A stretch of DNA of 64,000 nt from a virus, in the IMG/VR virus record IMGVR_UViG_3300024324_000009, positions 107,041 through 171,040 of that record; one strand, given 5' to 3'. Every line of letters starts with the position of its first letter. Within the stretch, counting starts at the first letter, position 1. Below the pieces are notes generated by a model, which saw only the letters and a program-made list of their open reading frames with translations, was not told where the DNA came from and ran no database searches. Of this stretch, positions 17,411-26,138 are shown in pieces. Both the position numbers and the translations under genes were made by a program.

Positions 17411-17803
17411 CTATTTGAAGGCTTCTCTGGGTTTTATAATAGGGGTATTTTGGCCTTTTAATTGATCTTGCATCATATTGTCCATATTTGCCCAAGCTCC
17501 TACAGTAGTATCCACAAACACCTTATCTGTAGTATTAAAACATTCATAGCTAATTAACGTATCTACCATATCTTTACTTAAAGCCCCGTTCGTTAATGTA
17601 AATAAAGCCTGAGCCAAACTAGTAGCAATTAATTTGGCTGACGCTTGATTATCCGGGGTCCAATCAGGCCAATCATATATTAGGTCTGTGGTATTGTCTA
17701 CGTTTACATTAATTGTAAAACTAGCCATTTTTTTGGCAGACATAAGATCATCTTCACTCAGAACTTTTTTCCTACTAAATAAAGACTTCAACTTTTCTAA
17801 CAT
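17411..17803 (-). CDS. hypothetical protein, 130 aa
   Basis: A basic N-terminal helix (LEKLKSLFSRKK) precedes a compact domain beginning ASFTINVNVDN. No membrane segment and no recognised family. Overlaps the upstream gene by 29 bp in another frame. Likely virion or assembly protein from its position. Confidence 0.5.
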   Translation of the reverse strand: MLEKLKSLFSRKKVLSEDDLMSAKKMASFTINVNVDNTTDLIYDWPDWTPDNQASAKLIATSLAQALFTLTNGALSKDMVDTLISYECFNTTDKVFVDTTVGAWANMDNMMQDQLKGQNTPIIKPREAFK

Positions 17804-18128
17804 ATTCTGACTCCCTTGCTATTGACTTTGGTATTAAGTAATATTTTTCTGGTGGATTAAAATCAGGAGATAATTTAATATAGAATATTATTTCTATACA
17901 GACTCCTGTTTTATTTAACCCACAGAACGATGAATGAAGTTGATTGGAATCCATATCCAACTTGCCCGATACGTACTGAGCCAGAGCAAATTTTAAGTTT
18001 ACGTCTGACTCTTGTAGCGTATAAGTAATAGGAGAAAGGAAGTTAGAAGTACCATCTGACAGAAAGTATTGTTGTACTTCATCAGTATTTAAAGTACTTA
18101 TAACTGCTTTTAGTTCAACCTTAAACAT
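17775..18128 (-). CDS. hypothetical protein, 117 aa
   Basis: Mostly beta by pattern, with no signal or membrane segment. It overlaps the sigma factor gene by 8 bp, so it is translated from the same message. Family not recognised. Confidence 0.5.
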   Translation of the reverse strand: MFKVELKAVISTLNTDEVQQYFLSDGTSNFLSPITYTLQESDVNLKFALAQYVSGKLDMDSNQLHSSFCGLNKTGVCIEIIFYIKLSPDFNPPEKYYLIPKSIARESEYVRKVEVFI

Positions 18129-18705
18129 AAGCCCTGATCCTCTTTAGTCCTTTCTGAATATTCTGACGAATAGCTTCTCTAGTAACGCCAAATATATTAC
18201 CTATTTCTAATAAAGTTTTATCTTCAAAGTAATACATCTTAATTTGCTGACGCTGCTTATCTGTCAACAGATCAGAAGAAATCAGACGGTTCATAATTGA
18301 CTTCAAATTATCTGACTGTTCTTTTTCTGATACCAATACATAAGGATCATTAGAACTATTATCATGTAGAGACTGTGCAAATGTACTGCCTTCGTCATCT
18401 GTAATGACACTATCTAAAGACAGGTTACAATTCTTCTTCTTATACTTTTGACTAATATAAGTCTTTATAGCCCAGATAGCACACTGGTTTCTGTATGAGT
18501 ATTTACTCTTACTTCTACCTTCATGGCCTTTACGGTTAGCGTCCCATTTCCAATCCGCTTGCATGATAGCATGAGCAACGTCCGATACTGCATCGTCATT
18601 GTTCAGCAGTTCCATTCGTAAGCCTGAATAAAACTGCGGAGCAAATTTAGAAATAGTCTTTTTAGCAAGACCTAAGTACACACTGAGATTCTCGTATTTT
18701 TCCAT
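18121..18705 (-). CDS. phage sigma-70-like factor
   Basis: 194 aa from the ATG at 18705, preceded by AGAGG at proper spacing. Residues 60-90 hold a region-2-like helix cluster (RNQCAIWAIKTYISQKY), and the C-terminus carries a region-4 helix-turn-helix (LEIGNIFGVTREAIRQNI). This would redirect host RNA polymerase, most likely to late structural genes, in keeping with the shortage of TTGACA/TATAAT promoters left of 25 kb. Confidence 0.85.
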   Translation of the reverse strand: MEKYENLSVYLGLAKKTISKFAPQFYSGLRMELLNNDDAVSDVAHAIMQADWKWDANRKGHEGRSKSKYSYRNQCAIWAIKTYISQKYKKKNCNLSLDSVITDDEGSTFAQSLHDNSSNDPYVLVSEKEQSDNLKSIMNRLISSDLLTDKQRQQIKMYYFEDKTLLEIGNIFGVTREAIRQNIQKGLKRIRAYV

Positions 18706-18754
18706 AATCATCCTCTTTCCTAAAAGTTAGTCGTCCAAAATCTAAAACTGTTAT

Positions 18755-19414
18755 TTACTTCTTTTTCTTCTTCTTATCTTCCGAAGGAGTCTGCGACTTC
18801 TTCAGAGCATCTTTAGTTGGCCTATCTGGGTCTCCCGGTTTGGCAGGTCGATAGTTTTTGCCTTCTCTTTCTTTCTTACGTCGAATGTTTTCCCACAAAC
18901 CGGGACGGTCTGCCCCTTCTGTAGTATCGTCATCTGACGGATTGTACATTACAAAATCATGAATGGTTTTCATGTAGTCTTCCGTTATAGCTATTTTACC
19001 CTGTAACCATGCTTCTGTCAAGTTCTCTTTTACATTTTTTTGACCTAAAGCATTAATTATTTCTTGAGATTTAGATGCAATAGCATTTAATGAACCGATA
19101 TTCATCTGAATAAAATCTTCTTTATATTCATTTTCGCTGGCTAAATTGGGGTTGTCATGTTCAAGTTGTACTTCTGTTTTTGTTATGGGTTGTCCGATAG
19201 TCCAATTATCTCCCGTGTTGCTTGCTTCGTATGTGACGACTTTGCCCATTTCATTAGGGAGGTATGAAACCCCTGTTACTGTGCCACGACTACCATAGTG
19301 TATACATTCAGGGTTTATATTCTTTACTCTGTCTCCTACGACAAAGGCTACTGTCTCTTCTTTCGTGCCTTGAATAGAGTCTTGCATACATGCGAACATC
19401 TTCTTATAATTCAT
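18755..19414 (-). CDS. conserved phage structural protein with KOW-like N-terminus
   Basis: 219 aa. Residues 20-70 look like a small beta-barrel (VGDRVKNINP, YGSRGTVTGV). The C-terminus GLWENIRRKKEREG followed by a Pro/Lys-rich tail is a signature seen in many large-phage virion proteins and ends in poly-Lys. Overlaps the PAP2 gene by 11 bp. Exact role unknown. Confidence 0.6.
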   Translation of the reverse strand: MNYKKMFACMQDSIQGTKEETVAFVVGDRVKNINPECIHYGSRGTVTGVSYLPNEMGKVVTYEASNTGDNWTIGQPITKTEVQLEHDNPNLASENEYKEDFIQMNIGSLNAIASKSQEIINALGQKNVKENLTEAWLQGKIAITEDYMKTIHDFVMYNPSDDDTTEGADRPGLWENIRRKKEREGKNYRPAKPGDPDRPTKDALKKSQTPSEDKKKKKK

Positions 19415-20105
19415 TAGTTTGCTCCTTGTAATATTCTTTTAATTTAGGATAAATAGATTTGATCAATTTCATAGAAGCAGAACTGTCCGAAGGATAGTGT
19501 ACTCCTTGATATTGTCTAGCCATTCCGACCTGATCTGCAAGGTCATTAAATATTTTAGTATGTTCTGGATACCTATCAGATAAAACAGCACTAGCCAGAG
19601 CAGCATAGCCGGTGTGTCCGCTAGGATATGCTGGGGTCTGATGTGTGCTAGTTACCATCACAGGAATCTCTAGATCATAATATTTCATTAACTGTGTAGG
19701 TCTAGGTCTGTTATAGTAATGTTTTAAGTGGTCGATAATGTCGTATACTGAATTATAATACAGCGACAAAAATTTACCTTCTGGAAACCTGATGCCTAGT
19801 CTGTCTAAAACTGGCTGATAAATAAACAATGGTTCTTTGTCAACTTTTTTAGTAAATTCTTTAAGTTTATCAGACTTGGACAATGCTGTTGTGTTAGAAA
19901 CTACCTCTCTCAACTCGGCTTCAGTTTCTTTGCTAGAGTTTTTGTATGGTTCAGGAATAATGGAAAATAAATCCAAGCCTTTTAATTCTGGGAAAGTTAC
20001 ATGACGATGTACAGACTGATTATAATCATAACCAGAAATGTAGCGAACATCATCAATGTTTTTCGCCTCGTTTAAATTTTTTCTAACAGCATTTATTAAA
20101 TCCAT
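19404..20105 (-). CDS. PAP2-family phosphatase
   Basis: 233 aa. All three motifs of the type 2 phosphatidic acid phosphatase superfamily are present: K128-x6-RP, PSGH at 161-164, and R197...H203...D207 (ARQYQGVHYPSD). No transmembrane helices, so it is the soluble vanadium-haloperoxidase-like form. Substrate could be a phosphorylated lipid, sugar or nucleotide. Unusual in a virion gene block; similar proteins occur in some large marine phages. Confidence 0.85.
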   Translation of the reverse strand: MDLINAVRKNLNEAKNIDDVRYISGYDYNQSVHRHVTFPELKGLDLFSIIPEPYKNSSKETEAELREVVSNTTALSKSDKLKEFTKKVDKEPLFIYQPVLDRLGIRFPEGKFLSLYYNSVYDIIDHLKHYYNRPRPTQLMKYYDLEIPVMVTSTHQTPAYPSGHTGYAALASAVLSDRYPEHTKIFNDLADQVGMARQYQGVHYPSDSSASMKLIKSIYPKLKEYYKEQTNEL

Positions 20106-20131
20106 AGTTTACCAAACGGGTTTGAGGAAAA

Positions 20132-20626
20132 TCACCATGCTCTACAACTCCAGTATCGTGCTTTCCAGCGTGGGCCGGGACTGCTACAATTATGTCTTGC
20201 TCTGAACGATTTGCGTCTTGCAGGATCGCTTTTTTTGATCTTCATATTGGGGTCTCCGAAATTGACCTTGACGACATTACCTTTGTCGTTTTTTACGTAT
20301 ACACTACGCTTCTTAGGCCCATCAGGAGTTAAGAAAGGTTTACCTAGCTGCACTTTTCTGCCTTGATATTCAGCAGCGTCAGTAAAATCATTTTCCTCCT
20401 CGTCCCAGTTTAAATTTTCTGGATCAAAAAAATCTTCAAAACAATCTGGCTTTATTAGGTTGTTGGTCACTCTCTCCAATAGAGAAAGACTATCTTCCCA
20501 TGCTGCTAGACATACAGGAAGACGCTTATTTGGTTCTGGATTTTCTTTTTTCAATGTAGGGTCAGCCATGCATCTTTTGACAAATGCTTGTTTACTTTCT
20601 CCGGGTTTTATTTTTGGTGAAGGCAT
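20132..20626 (-). CDS. conserved phage protein, DUF6321-like C-terminus
   Basis: 164 aa. The N-terminus has a PGESKQAFVKRCM motif typical of phage proteins, and the C-terminal 70 residues (GRKVQLGKPFLTPDGPKK, KSFRARHNCSSPGPRWKARYW) form a very conserved Cys/Trp-containing module that occurs alone or fused to prohead proteases in large phages. Probably head-assembly associated. Family number is from memory. Confidence 0.65.
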   Translation of the reverse strand: MPSPKIKPGESKQAFVKRCMADPTLKKENPEPNKRLPVCLAAWEDSLSLLERVTNNLIKPDCFEDFFDPENLNWDEEENDFTDAAEYQGRKVQLGKPFLTPDGPKKRSVYVKNDKGNVVKVNFGDPNMKIKKSDPARRKSFRARHNCSSPGPRWKARYWSCRAW

Positions 20627-20660
20627 GGTTATTCCCTATTGTTTTATATTTTGGTCTTAT

Positions 20661-21722
20661 TTACGACATACACCTTAAAAGATTTTCAGCGGTATTTTTC
20701 CATGAAAACTTCTTGGCTGTCTCAACGCCTGCTGGGTTGGTTTTTATGCCTGTATTATAAACCTCTTGCATATGGCTAATGAATTGGTCTTTTTGATTTT
20801 GACCGATTTTTCCCCAATTACTCTTACCAAAAAACCATTTTCCATCATATGCTGATTCTTTTTCAGTAACATCTATGAGTCTTGAATTTTTCTTAGTACA
20901 AAACTCTTCGTGTGCTGACCAATTAGTTGCTATCACTGGCTTGTCCATAGCCATATGTTCCAGCAATTCTAAATTCCATCCTTCTCCTCTAGATGGATAC
21001 AGTCCACAGTCAGAATACGACATCAGTTCTGCTATCTTTTCATGTGTTGGAAATCTTGGGAATAGCCTAATTTTATTCTTGAGAGGCGATGACTCTACTA
21101 GATTAGTCCACTTGCTGACTTCCTCTTGATTCAGGAACGGGTTGGATGTTGCCATCCATAATTCTACGTTGTCAGTTTCCTTAAATGCCTTACTAAAGCA
21201 TTCCAGTATTACGTCATGTCCTTTTCTTACTTCCCATTTTCCTACTGTTAAAAATATATAGTTAGGCTTATCTATAGTTACTTCTTGAGGACTAAACACC
21301 ATACTGTCTACTCCCATTGGTACGACAGTGGCACGTTTCTTAATGCCGTTTTCTTTTAGCACTCCTTTGGCCCACTTAGAGGGAACGATAAGATGGTCAG
21401 GAAAACCAAGGTGATGCTTTTCTCTCTCGTCTAAGGTATCAACTTCGTAAAATGGCAATGCAAAATACTTACCTTTTCCCGGTCTATTAAGCAAATCAAA
21501 TTGATGCCATATCTTTAATGTAGCTGCTTTATAGTCTACAGACACAGAATTATTAAGTGCTTCTTGCACATATTCAATATCTTTTGTGTTATCTAAATGA
21601 GGATTTCCTATCACAGATAGTGCAACATGTGTTTCTGGTAGCTGAGACAGACCTTTCAAAATATTAAGACTAGCAACGCCGTATCCAGTACCACCTATGG
21701 GTGAATTTATATGTATGTTCAT
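20661..21722 (-). CDS. family 4 (GT-B) glycosyltransferase
   Basis: 353 aa. N-terminal PIGGTGYGVA binding loop; C-terminal donor domain with FLTVGKWEVRKGHD and the EX7E motif in SRGEGWNLELLEHMA, the retaining GT-B signature. Overlaps GMP reductase by 4 bp (ATGA). Likely adds a sugar to a protein or glycan; acceptor unknown. Confidence 0.85.
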   Translation of the reverse strand: MNIHINSPIGGTGYGVASLNILKGLSQLPETHVALSVIGNPHLDNTKDIEYVQEALNNSVSVDYKAATLKIWHQFDLLNRPGKGKYFALPFYEVDTLDEREKHHLGFPDHLIVPSKWAKGVLKENGIKKRATVVPMGVDSMVFSPQEVTIDKPNYIFLTVGKWEVRKGHDVILECFSKAFKETDNVELWMATSNPFLNQEEVSKWTNLVESSPLKNKIRLFPRFPTHEKIAELMSYSDCGLYPSRGEGWNLELLEHMAMDKPVIATNWSAHEEFCTKKNSRLIDVTEKESAYDGKWFFGKSNWGKIGQNQKDQFISHMQEVYNTGIKTNPAGVETAKKFSWKNTAENLLRCMS

Positions 21723-22858
21723 TCGTATATCCTGTTATGAGTATTTTTAACCTTAATAAAAACTGTCTTCTTTCCAAAATCTTTAATGCAGTCAGCACCT
21801 ATGTAAGTTCCGCAACTTCTAATACCTCCACAAATATCTTGCATTATTTCTTCAGTTGTTCCTTTGTAGGATATCTCTACAGTTTTACCTTCACTGGTTC
21901 TATAATCTGAAATACCTCCGTTGTGTTTGTCTTGAGCAGACTTGCTACTCATTCCATAGAAGATTAATGTCTTTTTTCTTGTCTCGGTTTCATATCCGGG
22001 GTCTTCAGAAACCCATTCTTCTTTTACGGTGCCTTCTTTGATTGTTTTCTGATAGTATTCTTCTTTCCATTTGCCTTCACAACAGTCTGTTCCTGCTAGC
22101 ATACTGCCTAGCATAACAAAATCACTATTGCCTCCAAAGGCTTTGCATACATCAGCAGGGGTTTTGCAACCTCCGTCACTACATACGTGACCGCCTAGGC
22201 CATGTGCTGCATCTGCACACTCCATAACTGCTGATAGCTGTGGATAGCCAATACCTGTTTTTAATCTGGTTGTACAGACACTGCCTGAGCCTATGCCTAT
22301 CTTTACTATATCAACTTTGCCGTGTAGTATTAATTCTTCTGTCATCTCTGGCGATACTACATTGCCAGCCATAAGGACTGATTTTGGATATAATTCTCTA
22401 ATCTTTGCTAGATGCTCTACGAATCCTTCGCTGTATCCGTTGGCTACGTCTACACAAATATTAGGATACTTATCTAACCCAATAGTATCTTTTATCGCAT
22501 CGAATACATAGTTAAGTTTATCAAGGTCTTTATTTCCTGTTCCAAGAGAATAGAATACCAACTCTGATGGAACGCTCATGCTTTCAGCCTTGAGATAAAA
22601 GTTGACATACTCTTCTTTATTGTAATGCTTATGTAGTGCGGTCATTGCACCATTTCTACTAAGGGTTCGTGCCATCTCCATTGAGCCTGTAGTATCCATG
22701 TTTGCTGCAATTAAAGGTATGCAGTTGATTTTTCTTTGAGAATGTCTAAACACAAAGCATCTTTTCACATGGACGCTAGACCTACTAGTGAGACGAGACC
22801 TCTTAGGTTTAATTAGTACATCGTCAAAGTCTAATTTTAGTTCATTAATAATCTTCAT
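21719..22858 (-). CDS. guaC: GMP reductase
   Basis: 379 aa, IMPDH/GMPR barrel. Starts with DFDDVLIKPKRS, has Asn53-Met-Asp near AANMDTTG, the catalytic Cys195 in GIGSGSVCTTR, and the GMPR-type flap FYGMSSKSAQDKHNGG, which favours GMP reductase over IMP dehydrogenase; no CBS insert. It converts GMP to IMP with NADPH and would shift purine pools toward adenine nucleotides, plausible for an AT-rich genome. Slightly longer than the usual 345-350 aa. Confidence 0.9.
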   Translation of the reverse strand: MKIINELKLDFDDVLIKPKRSRLTSRSSVHVKRCFVFRHSQRKINCIPLIAANMDTTGSMEMARTLSRNGAMTALHKHYNKEEYVNFYLKAESMSVPSELVFYSLGTGNKDLDKLNYVFDAIKDTIGLDKYPNICVDVANGYSEGFVEHLAKIRELYPKSVLMAGNVVSPEMTEELILHGKVDIVKIGIGSGSVCTTRLKTGIGYPQLSAVMECADAAHGLGGHVCSDGGCKTPADVCKAFGGNSDFVMLGSMLAGTDCCEGKWKEEYYQKTIKEGTVKEEWVSEDPGYETETRKKTLIFYGMSSKSAQDKHNGGISDYRTSEGKTVEISYKGTTEEIMQDICGGIRSCGTYIGADCIKDFGKKTVFIKVKNTHNRIYE

Positions 22859-23334
22859 TTCTGACTACTTTCTATAGTCACCTTTTCAATTCCTGCCATT
22901 TCCCAAGGATAGTTATTACCATAGTGTACATAGACTTCTGTACCTTCTGGGATTGCATTAATTGCTTTTATTTCTGCATATAGCATATCCCAATGGACTC
23001 TGACAATAGCATTGTTAGTGTCTTGGTGGTTGTAAAACATTCCGTATCCTCCCTGCATATACATTTTCCATCCATGCTGCTTACACTCTTCGCAGGGACA
23101 AGTAGTATGTATCAGAGTAGAACTCAACAGCATAGGGTCTCCATGATACCTGACACGAAATGCCATAGGGACAATAGGGAACCTTTCTATTAATTCGTTC
23201 GCTAGGATAGTTTCTTTAGCAAAAACTCCACGACCGTGTACTCTAGACCTTTTGACTTTTACTCTTGAACCTTCATATTCAATGTCATCAAAAGACTTAA
23301 ATTCACTATCTGTTAATGTTATAAGACTATCCAT
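22855..23334 (-). CDS. SET-domain protein (putative lysine methyltransferase)
   Basis: 159 aa. SET motifs in order: HGRGVFA near residue 33, a MFYNHQD segment (the NH motif), and EGTEVYVHYGN near the C-terminus. Before the NH motif is a CPCEECKQHGW Cys cluster that could bind zinc. It would use SAM to methylate Lys in a host or phage protein. ATGA overlap with GMP reductase. SET proteins are uncommon in phages. Confidence 0.8.
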   Translation of the reverse strand: MDSLITLTDSEFKSFDDIEYEGSRVKVKRSRVHGRGVFAKETILANELIERFPIVPMAFRVRYHGDPMLLSSTLIHTTCPCEECKQHGWKMYMQGGYGMFYNHQDTNNAIVRVHWDMLYAEIKAINAIPEGTEVYVHYGNNYPWEMAGIEKVTIESSQK

Positions 23335-23347
23335 AATTTATTCATTC

Positions 23348-23878
23348 CTATATTGTAAAAAAGTACCATCTATTATAACTGTTGACATTCTCTGCTAGAT
23401 TCACATGTTCCAGATATCCATAAACATCATTCCAATCTGAGAAAATATGCTGGTGGGGTATCGTTCCGAACAGCCAATCAGGTGCATGTTCCTTGCCTTG
23501 TACCATGTGTATGATAATAGGCTTCTTCTGTCTGTTGGCCCAGAAAATTTCTTCATACGTACCACAAGGATGACCATTCAAATCCAAGTTGACAACCAAG
23601 AAATCACTTATATCAACCAATCTTAAATCCACTGATCTTATCGTTTTCATAAGATGAGCCATCTCGTCATATCTTTTAGATTGTTTTAGCTTGGTTTTAT
23701 GAGCATGTGTTTCTACGTCTTCCATTCCTACTTCTGTTGGTTTAGTCAACGGATTAAACACTGTGACCTCAAGGTTTTGTAGAAACGGAGTTATTTCATT
23801 TCTCCATCCTATACCTCTGTCCAATACTCTGTCCATAGCACCAGCTAAATATACTCTTTGTCCTTTAAGTCTAGACAT
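23348..23878 (-). CDS. nucleoside 2-deoxyribosyltransferase-like protein
   Basis: 176 aa from the ATG at 23878, chosen for its AAAGGA ribosome site and because a small gene ends at 23889. Pattern RVYLAGAMD, then VFNPLTKP, then DISDFLVVNLD and GTYEEIFWANRQKKP matches the nucleoside deoxyribosyltransferase/DUF4406-like family; the Glu in GTYEE would be the nucleophile. Could swap bases on nucleosides or cleave N-glycosidic bonds of nucleotides or NAD-type ligands. Confidence 0.75.
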   Translation of the reverse strand: MSRLKGQRVYLAGAMDRVLDRGIGWRNEITPFLQNLEVTVFNPLTKPTEVGMEDVETHAHKTKLKQSKRYDEMAHLMKTIRSVDLRLVDISDFLVVNLDLNGHPCGTYEEIFWANRQKKPIIIHMVQGKEHAPDWLFGTIPHQHIFSDWNDVYGYLEHVNLAENVNSYNRWYFFTI

Positions 23879-23888
23879 TTTATTCCTT

Positions 23889-24053
23889 TCAATCTTCGTG
23901 CATTGCAAAGTACATATACATAGACTCGTTTTGCTTATCGTAGTCTTTTACCTCTAGATTTCTACATGCACCAAGTTCTCTTGCTGTCTCAATCGATAGG
24001 CTTATAAAATAAACAATCATTAAAAAACAAACAATTCCCATTGAAATAGTCAT
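23889..24053 (-). CDS. small membrane protein, 54 aa
   Basis: ATG at 24053, two bases from the macro-domain stop. One N-terminal transmembrane helix (MGIVCFLMIVYFISL), then a charged, Tyr/Met-rich tail. No family; placement supports co-expression with the nucleotide genes. Confidence 0.5.
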   Translation of the reverse strand: MTISMGIVCFLMIVYFISLSIETARELGACRNLEVKDYDKQNESMYMYFAMHED

Positions 24054-24055
24054 AA

Positions 24056-24634
24056 TCAATCCTTTCCAAGAAATACACTAACGCTAAATTCTGACCAACA
24101 ATCATCAATCAAGTCCGCAATGAAATCCCAGTTGCCTCCTGCAAGACCGCTGCCAAACTTTGGAGCAAAAATCTTGAACTTGGTTTGGTCTTCATTGTAC
24201 ATCATCTTCTTAATCATCATTTTAACATCCATCATACAATATGTCAAGGCTCCATAATTAAGAGGACGCGAATTTGTTTCTGGGTGGTATATTCTATTTT
24301 GTGCTATCATATTAGCAAAGATTATTTTGTATTGATATTTTGGCTCAGTATAAACTGTGACGTATTGTACTTGTCCCATCTTGGCAGAACGTCCAAGTAA
24401 ATGAAAATTAGCTTTTACTTCGTAGTGTCTTTTAGCTACAGCACTAGCAAACCCTGCCCCGAACGCATTCACGTTGTTGCAGACATGCGGAATCATAATA
24501 CTTGTACCATGCTCTTTACCTGCAACTGCATTTTGAGCAGCGTCAAATATATCAGCAGACTTCTCCACAACAAACGAGTGTTGAGGAGTGTTTCTTCTGG
24601 TTGTTCGCTTTGTTATTTTGTTATTTTGTACCAT
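24056..24634 (-). CDS. macro-domain protein (ADP-ribose binding)
   Basis: About 192 aa from the ATG at 24634; an ATG at 24664 is also possible. The ligand loop is visible as HVCNNVNAFGAGFASAVA (macro NAxN and GAGxAxAI pattern), with a second glycine loop APKFGSGLAGGNWDFI near the C-terminus, as in ADP-ribose-1''-phosphatase/TARG-like macro domains. Likely removes or binds ADP-ribose; a counter to host ADP-ribosylation defence is possible but unproven. Confidence 0.75.
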   Translation of the reverse strand: MVQNNKITKRTTRRNTPQHSFVVEKSADIFDAAQNAVAGKEHGTSIMIPHVCNNVNAFGAGFASAVAKRHYEVKANFHLLGRSAKMGQVQYVTVYTEPKYQYKIIFANMIAQNRIYHPETNSRPLNYGALTYCMMDVKMMIKKMMYNEDQTKFKIFAPKFGSGLAGGNWDFIADLIDDCWSEFSVSVFLGKD

Positions 24635-24876
24635 TTGTCTACAGGACATTGTTGATCTGCCCATGCCAGTTTGTTCATAAAAATTTTCTTCTCACTCACA
24701 TTGCATCCACACTGGAGGCAACTGCTGTCTTCCTTATTATACCACTCACATTCATTTTTGCAAATGGAAAATCTGTAATTTATTTGCTCCTGTGTACACT
24801 TAGGTAATCCTGCCCCTATGTGAAACCATAGAGACTTAAAAAAGTTCTTTAATTTAATATGAAATGGTACGCTCAT
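24613..24876 (-). CDS. Cys-rich zinc-finger protein, DUF6171-like
   Basis: 87 aa. RFSICKNECEWY, SCLQCGC and QQCPVDKW follow the RxxIC-C...SCxxCGC...CPxxKW pattern of small phage and bacterial zinc proteins (DUF6171-like, from memory). Overlaps the macro-domain gene by about 20 bp. Confidence 0.6.
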   Translation of the reverse strand: MSVPFHIKLKNFFKSLWFHIGAGLPKCTQEQINYRFSICKNECEWYNKEDSSCLQCGCNVSEKKIFMNKLAWADQQCPVDKWYKITK

Positions 24877-25145
24877 TATGGAAACCTCTGTGGATTTACT
24901 TTTCTAATTGCTGCTTCTACTGAAAGTGGTGGTTCTTCCTTAACTAAAAGTATATTATTTTCTTCATCTCTATAATACAGGTCTTGAATCTGGCAGACAG
25001 AATCAGGCTTAAACCATTGTACCTGTCCAGTATTCAGAGAGACTGCCATCCTGCTACCGCTAGATTTAAAGTCTGCACTTATAATATATTTCTTCTTATC
25101 TATAACAAATAGTTCTCCAGCCTCTAGCTCTTCGATGTATTTCAT
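24876..25145 (-). CDS. hypothetical protein, 89 aa
   Basis: Starts at the ATG at 25145, overlapping the upstream stop by 4 bp. A small beta-barrel-like protein (LEAGELFVIDKKKYIISADF) typical of phage accessory genes. No function assigned. Confidence 0.55.
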   Translation of the reverse strand: MKYIEELEAGELFVIDKKKYIISADFKSSGSRMAVSLNTGQVQWFKPDSVCQIQDLYYRDEENNILLVKEEPPLSVEAAIRKVNPQRFP

Positions 25146-25756
25146 TTGAAAAATGCTCCCGATACACTTGCGTAACGTATCCAATCATCATCTTGAATAA
25201 CAACACCTTGTTTATTACCCATATATTTAATTGGACGATAATCAGTAAACTCATCCATCATGCAGGCAAAGTTGTTCGCCAGCATAAGACTCCATACAAT
25301 CTTACCATCGGCACAAGCCTTGTCAAGTCTTGAGAGATGTGTTTCAATATTATGATTTCCTTTAGGCTTTCTTAAATCTATACTACGATCAATGTTTTGA
25401 ATGATATACAGCCCTGAGCCTTCTTTGAGATAGCAGTCAACGTCTGCTTTTTTAAGAGTGATTCTGCCGGGAGATGAAACCCACTTTACTTCTATGCCGT
25501 GAGCGAATGACTGATCAAATACCCAGCCACTAGCGTAGTAGTCAGCACCGCCCGTGTTAGTCCCGGTTTTTAGATAGCGACCATCATTAGCACAACCGTT
25601 GCTAAAATGATGACTGAAGCCAAAGCCATTACAACGCTCTGCTTCCACCAGCAATTTGTCCCACCAATACGATTCAACTGCTGTCCCAAAGTATATATCC
25701 TTCTTGAAGGCATCCTTACTTCGGTTGTCAAATCTTTTATCTTTTTTGGTTTCCAT
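25142..25756 (-). CDS. PD-(D/E)XK nuclease candidate
   Basis: 204 aa. Asp72 in GGADYYAS and E89-V-K91 in HGIEVKW are spaced as in the PD-(D/E)XK superfamily; further conserved-looking residues follow (KKADVDCYL). A nuclease for host or foreign DNA, or recombination, is likely. Family-level match not established. Confidence 0.55.
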   Translation of the reverse strand: METKKDKRFDNRSKDAFKKDIYFGTAVESYWWDKLLVEAERCNGFGFSHHFSNGCANDGRYLKTGTNTGGADYYASGWVFDQSFAHGIEVKWVSSPGRITLKKADVDCYLKEGSGLYIIQNIDRSIDLRKPKGNHNIETHLSRLDKACADGKIVWSLMLANNFACMMDEFTDYRPIKYMGNKQGVVIQDDDWIRYASVSGAFFK

Positions 25757-25757
25757 T

Positions 25758-25961
25758 TTAATTATATTCTTGTTTCCAATTTTCCCATTGCTCTTCTTGT
25801 TCTAAATCCACTTTACTTTGCTTAAATTGTCGCTGAAGTTTTTTTTGTGTCTTCTTAACATCGTTGCCGCGAACTTCTGGTTTTACATGAGTCTTCTTGC
25901 TATTAATGTGCTCACGCCTAATATCCTTACGGTCCTCTAAATCTTCATTAAACATCTTCAC
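25758..25961 (-). CDS. small charged helical protein
   Basis: 67 aa, almost entirely Lys, Arg, Glu, Gln and Asp in one long helix. First gene after the promoter at 25988-26015 and just upstream of the nuclease candidate. Could bind nucleic acid or protein; no family. Confidence 0.5.
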   Translation of the reverse strand: MKMFNEDLEDRKDIRREHINSKKTHVKPEVRGNDVKKTQKKLQRQFKQSKVDLEQEEQWENWKQEYN

Positions 25962-25987
25962 CCTTTCTTTATTAGTGAATACATACT

Positions 25988-26015
25988 ATTATATACGCCT
26001 CTTGCTTGTTGTCAA
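25988..26015 (-). promoter_or_regulatory. promoter TTGACA-16-TATAAT
   Basis: Perfect TTGACA (26015-26010) and TATAAT (25993-25988) with 16-bp spacing, about 30 bp before the start at 25961. Confidence 0.8.
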
Positions 26016-26068
26016 GTCTTTTTTTTATAAGTAGTTTTTTTAAGTAGGTAAAATAAGAATTTGAAAAC

Positions 26069-26097
26069 TTGACAAGTAGGCCTAAAAAGTTTATGAT
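26069..26097 (+). promoter_or_regulatory. possible plus-strand promoter TTGACA-17-TATGAT
   Basis: TTGACA at 26069-26074 and TATGAT at 26092-26097 point right into the 3' end of the subtilisin-like gene. No plus-strand gene follows, so it would make an antisense RNA. The rest of 26016-26138 holds T-rich sequence without a gene or clear hairpin. Confidence 0.3.
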
Positions 26098-26138
26098 GTT
26101 ACATCGGGTGTAAATAATTGCTTACTGATCTCTAAGAG

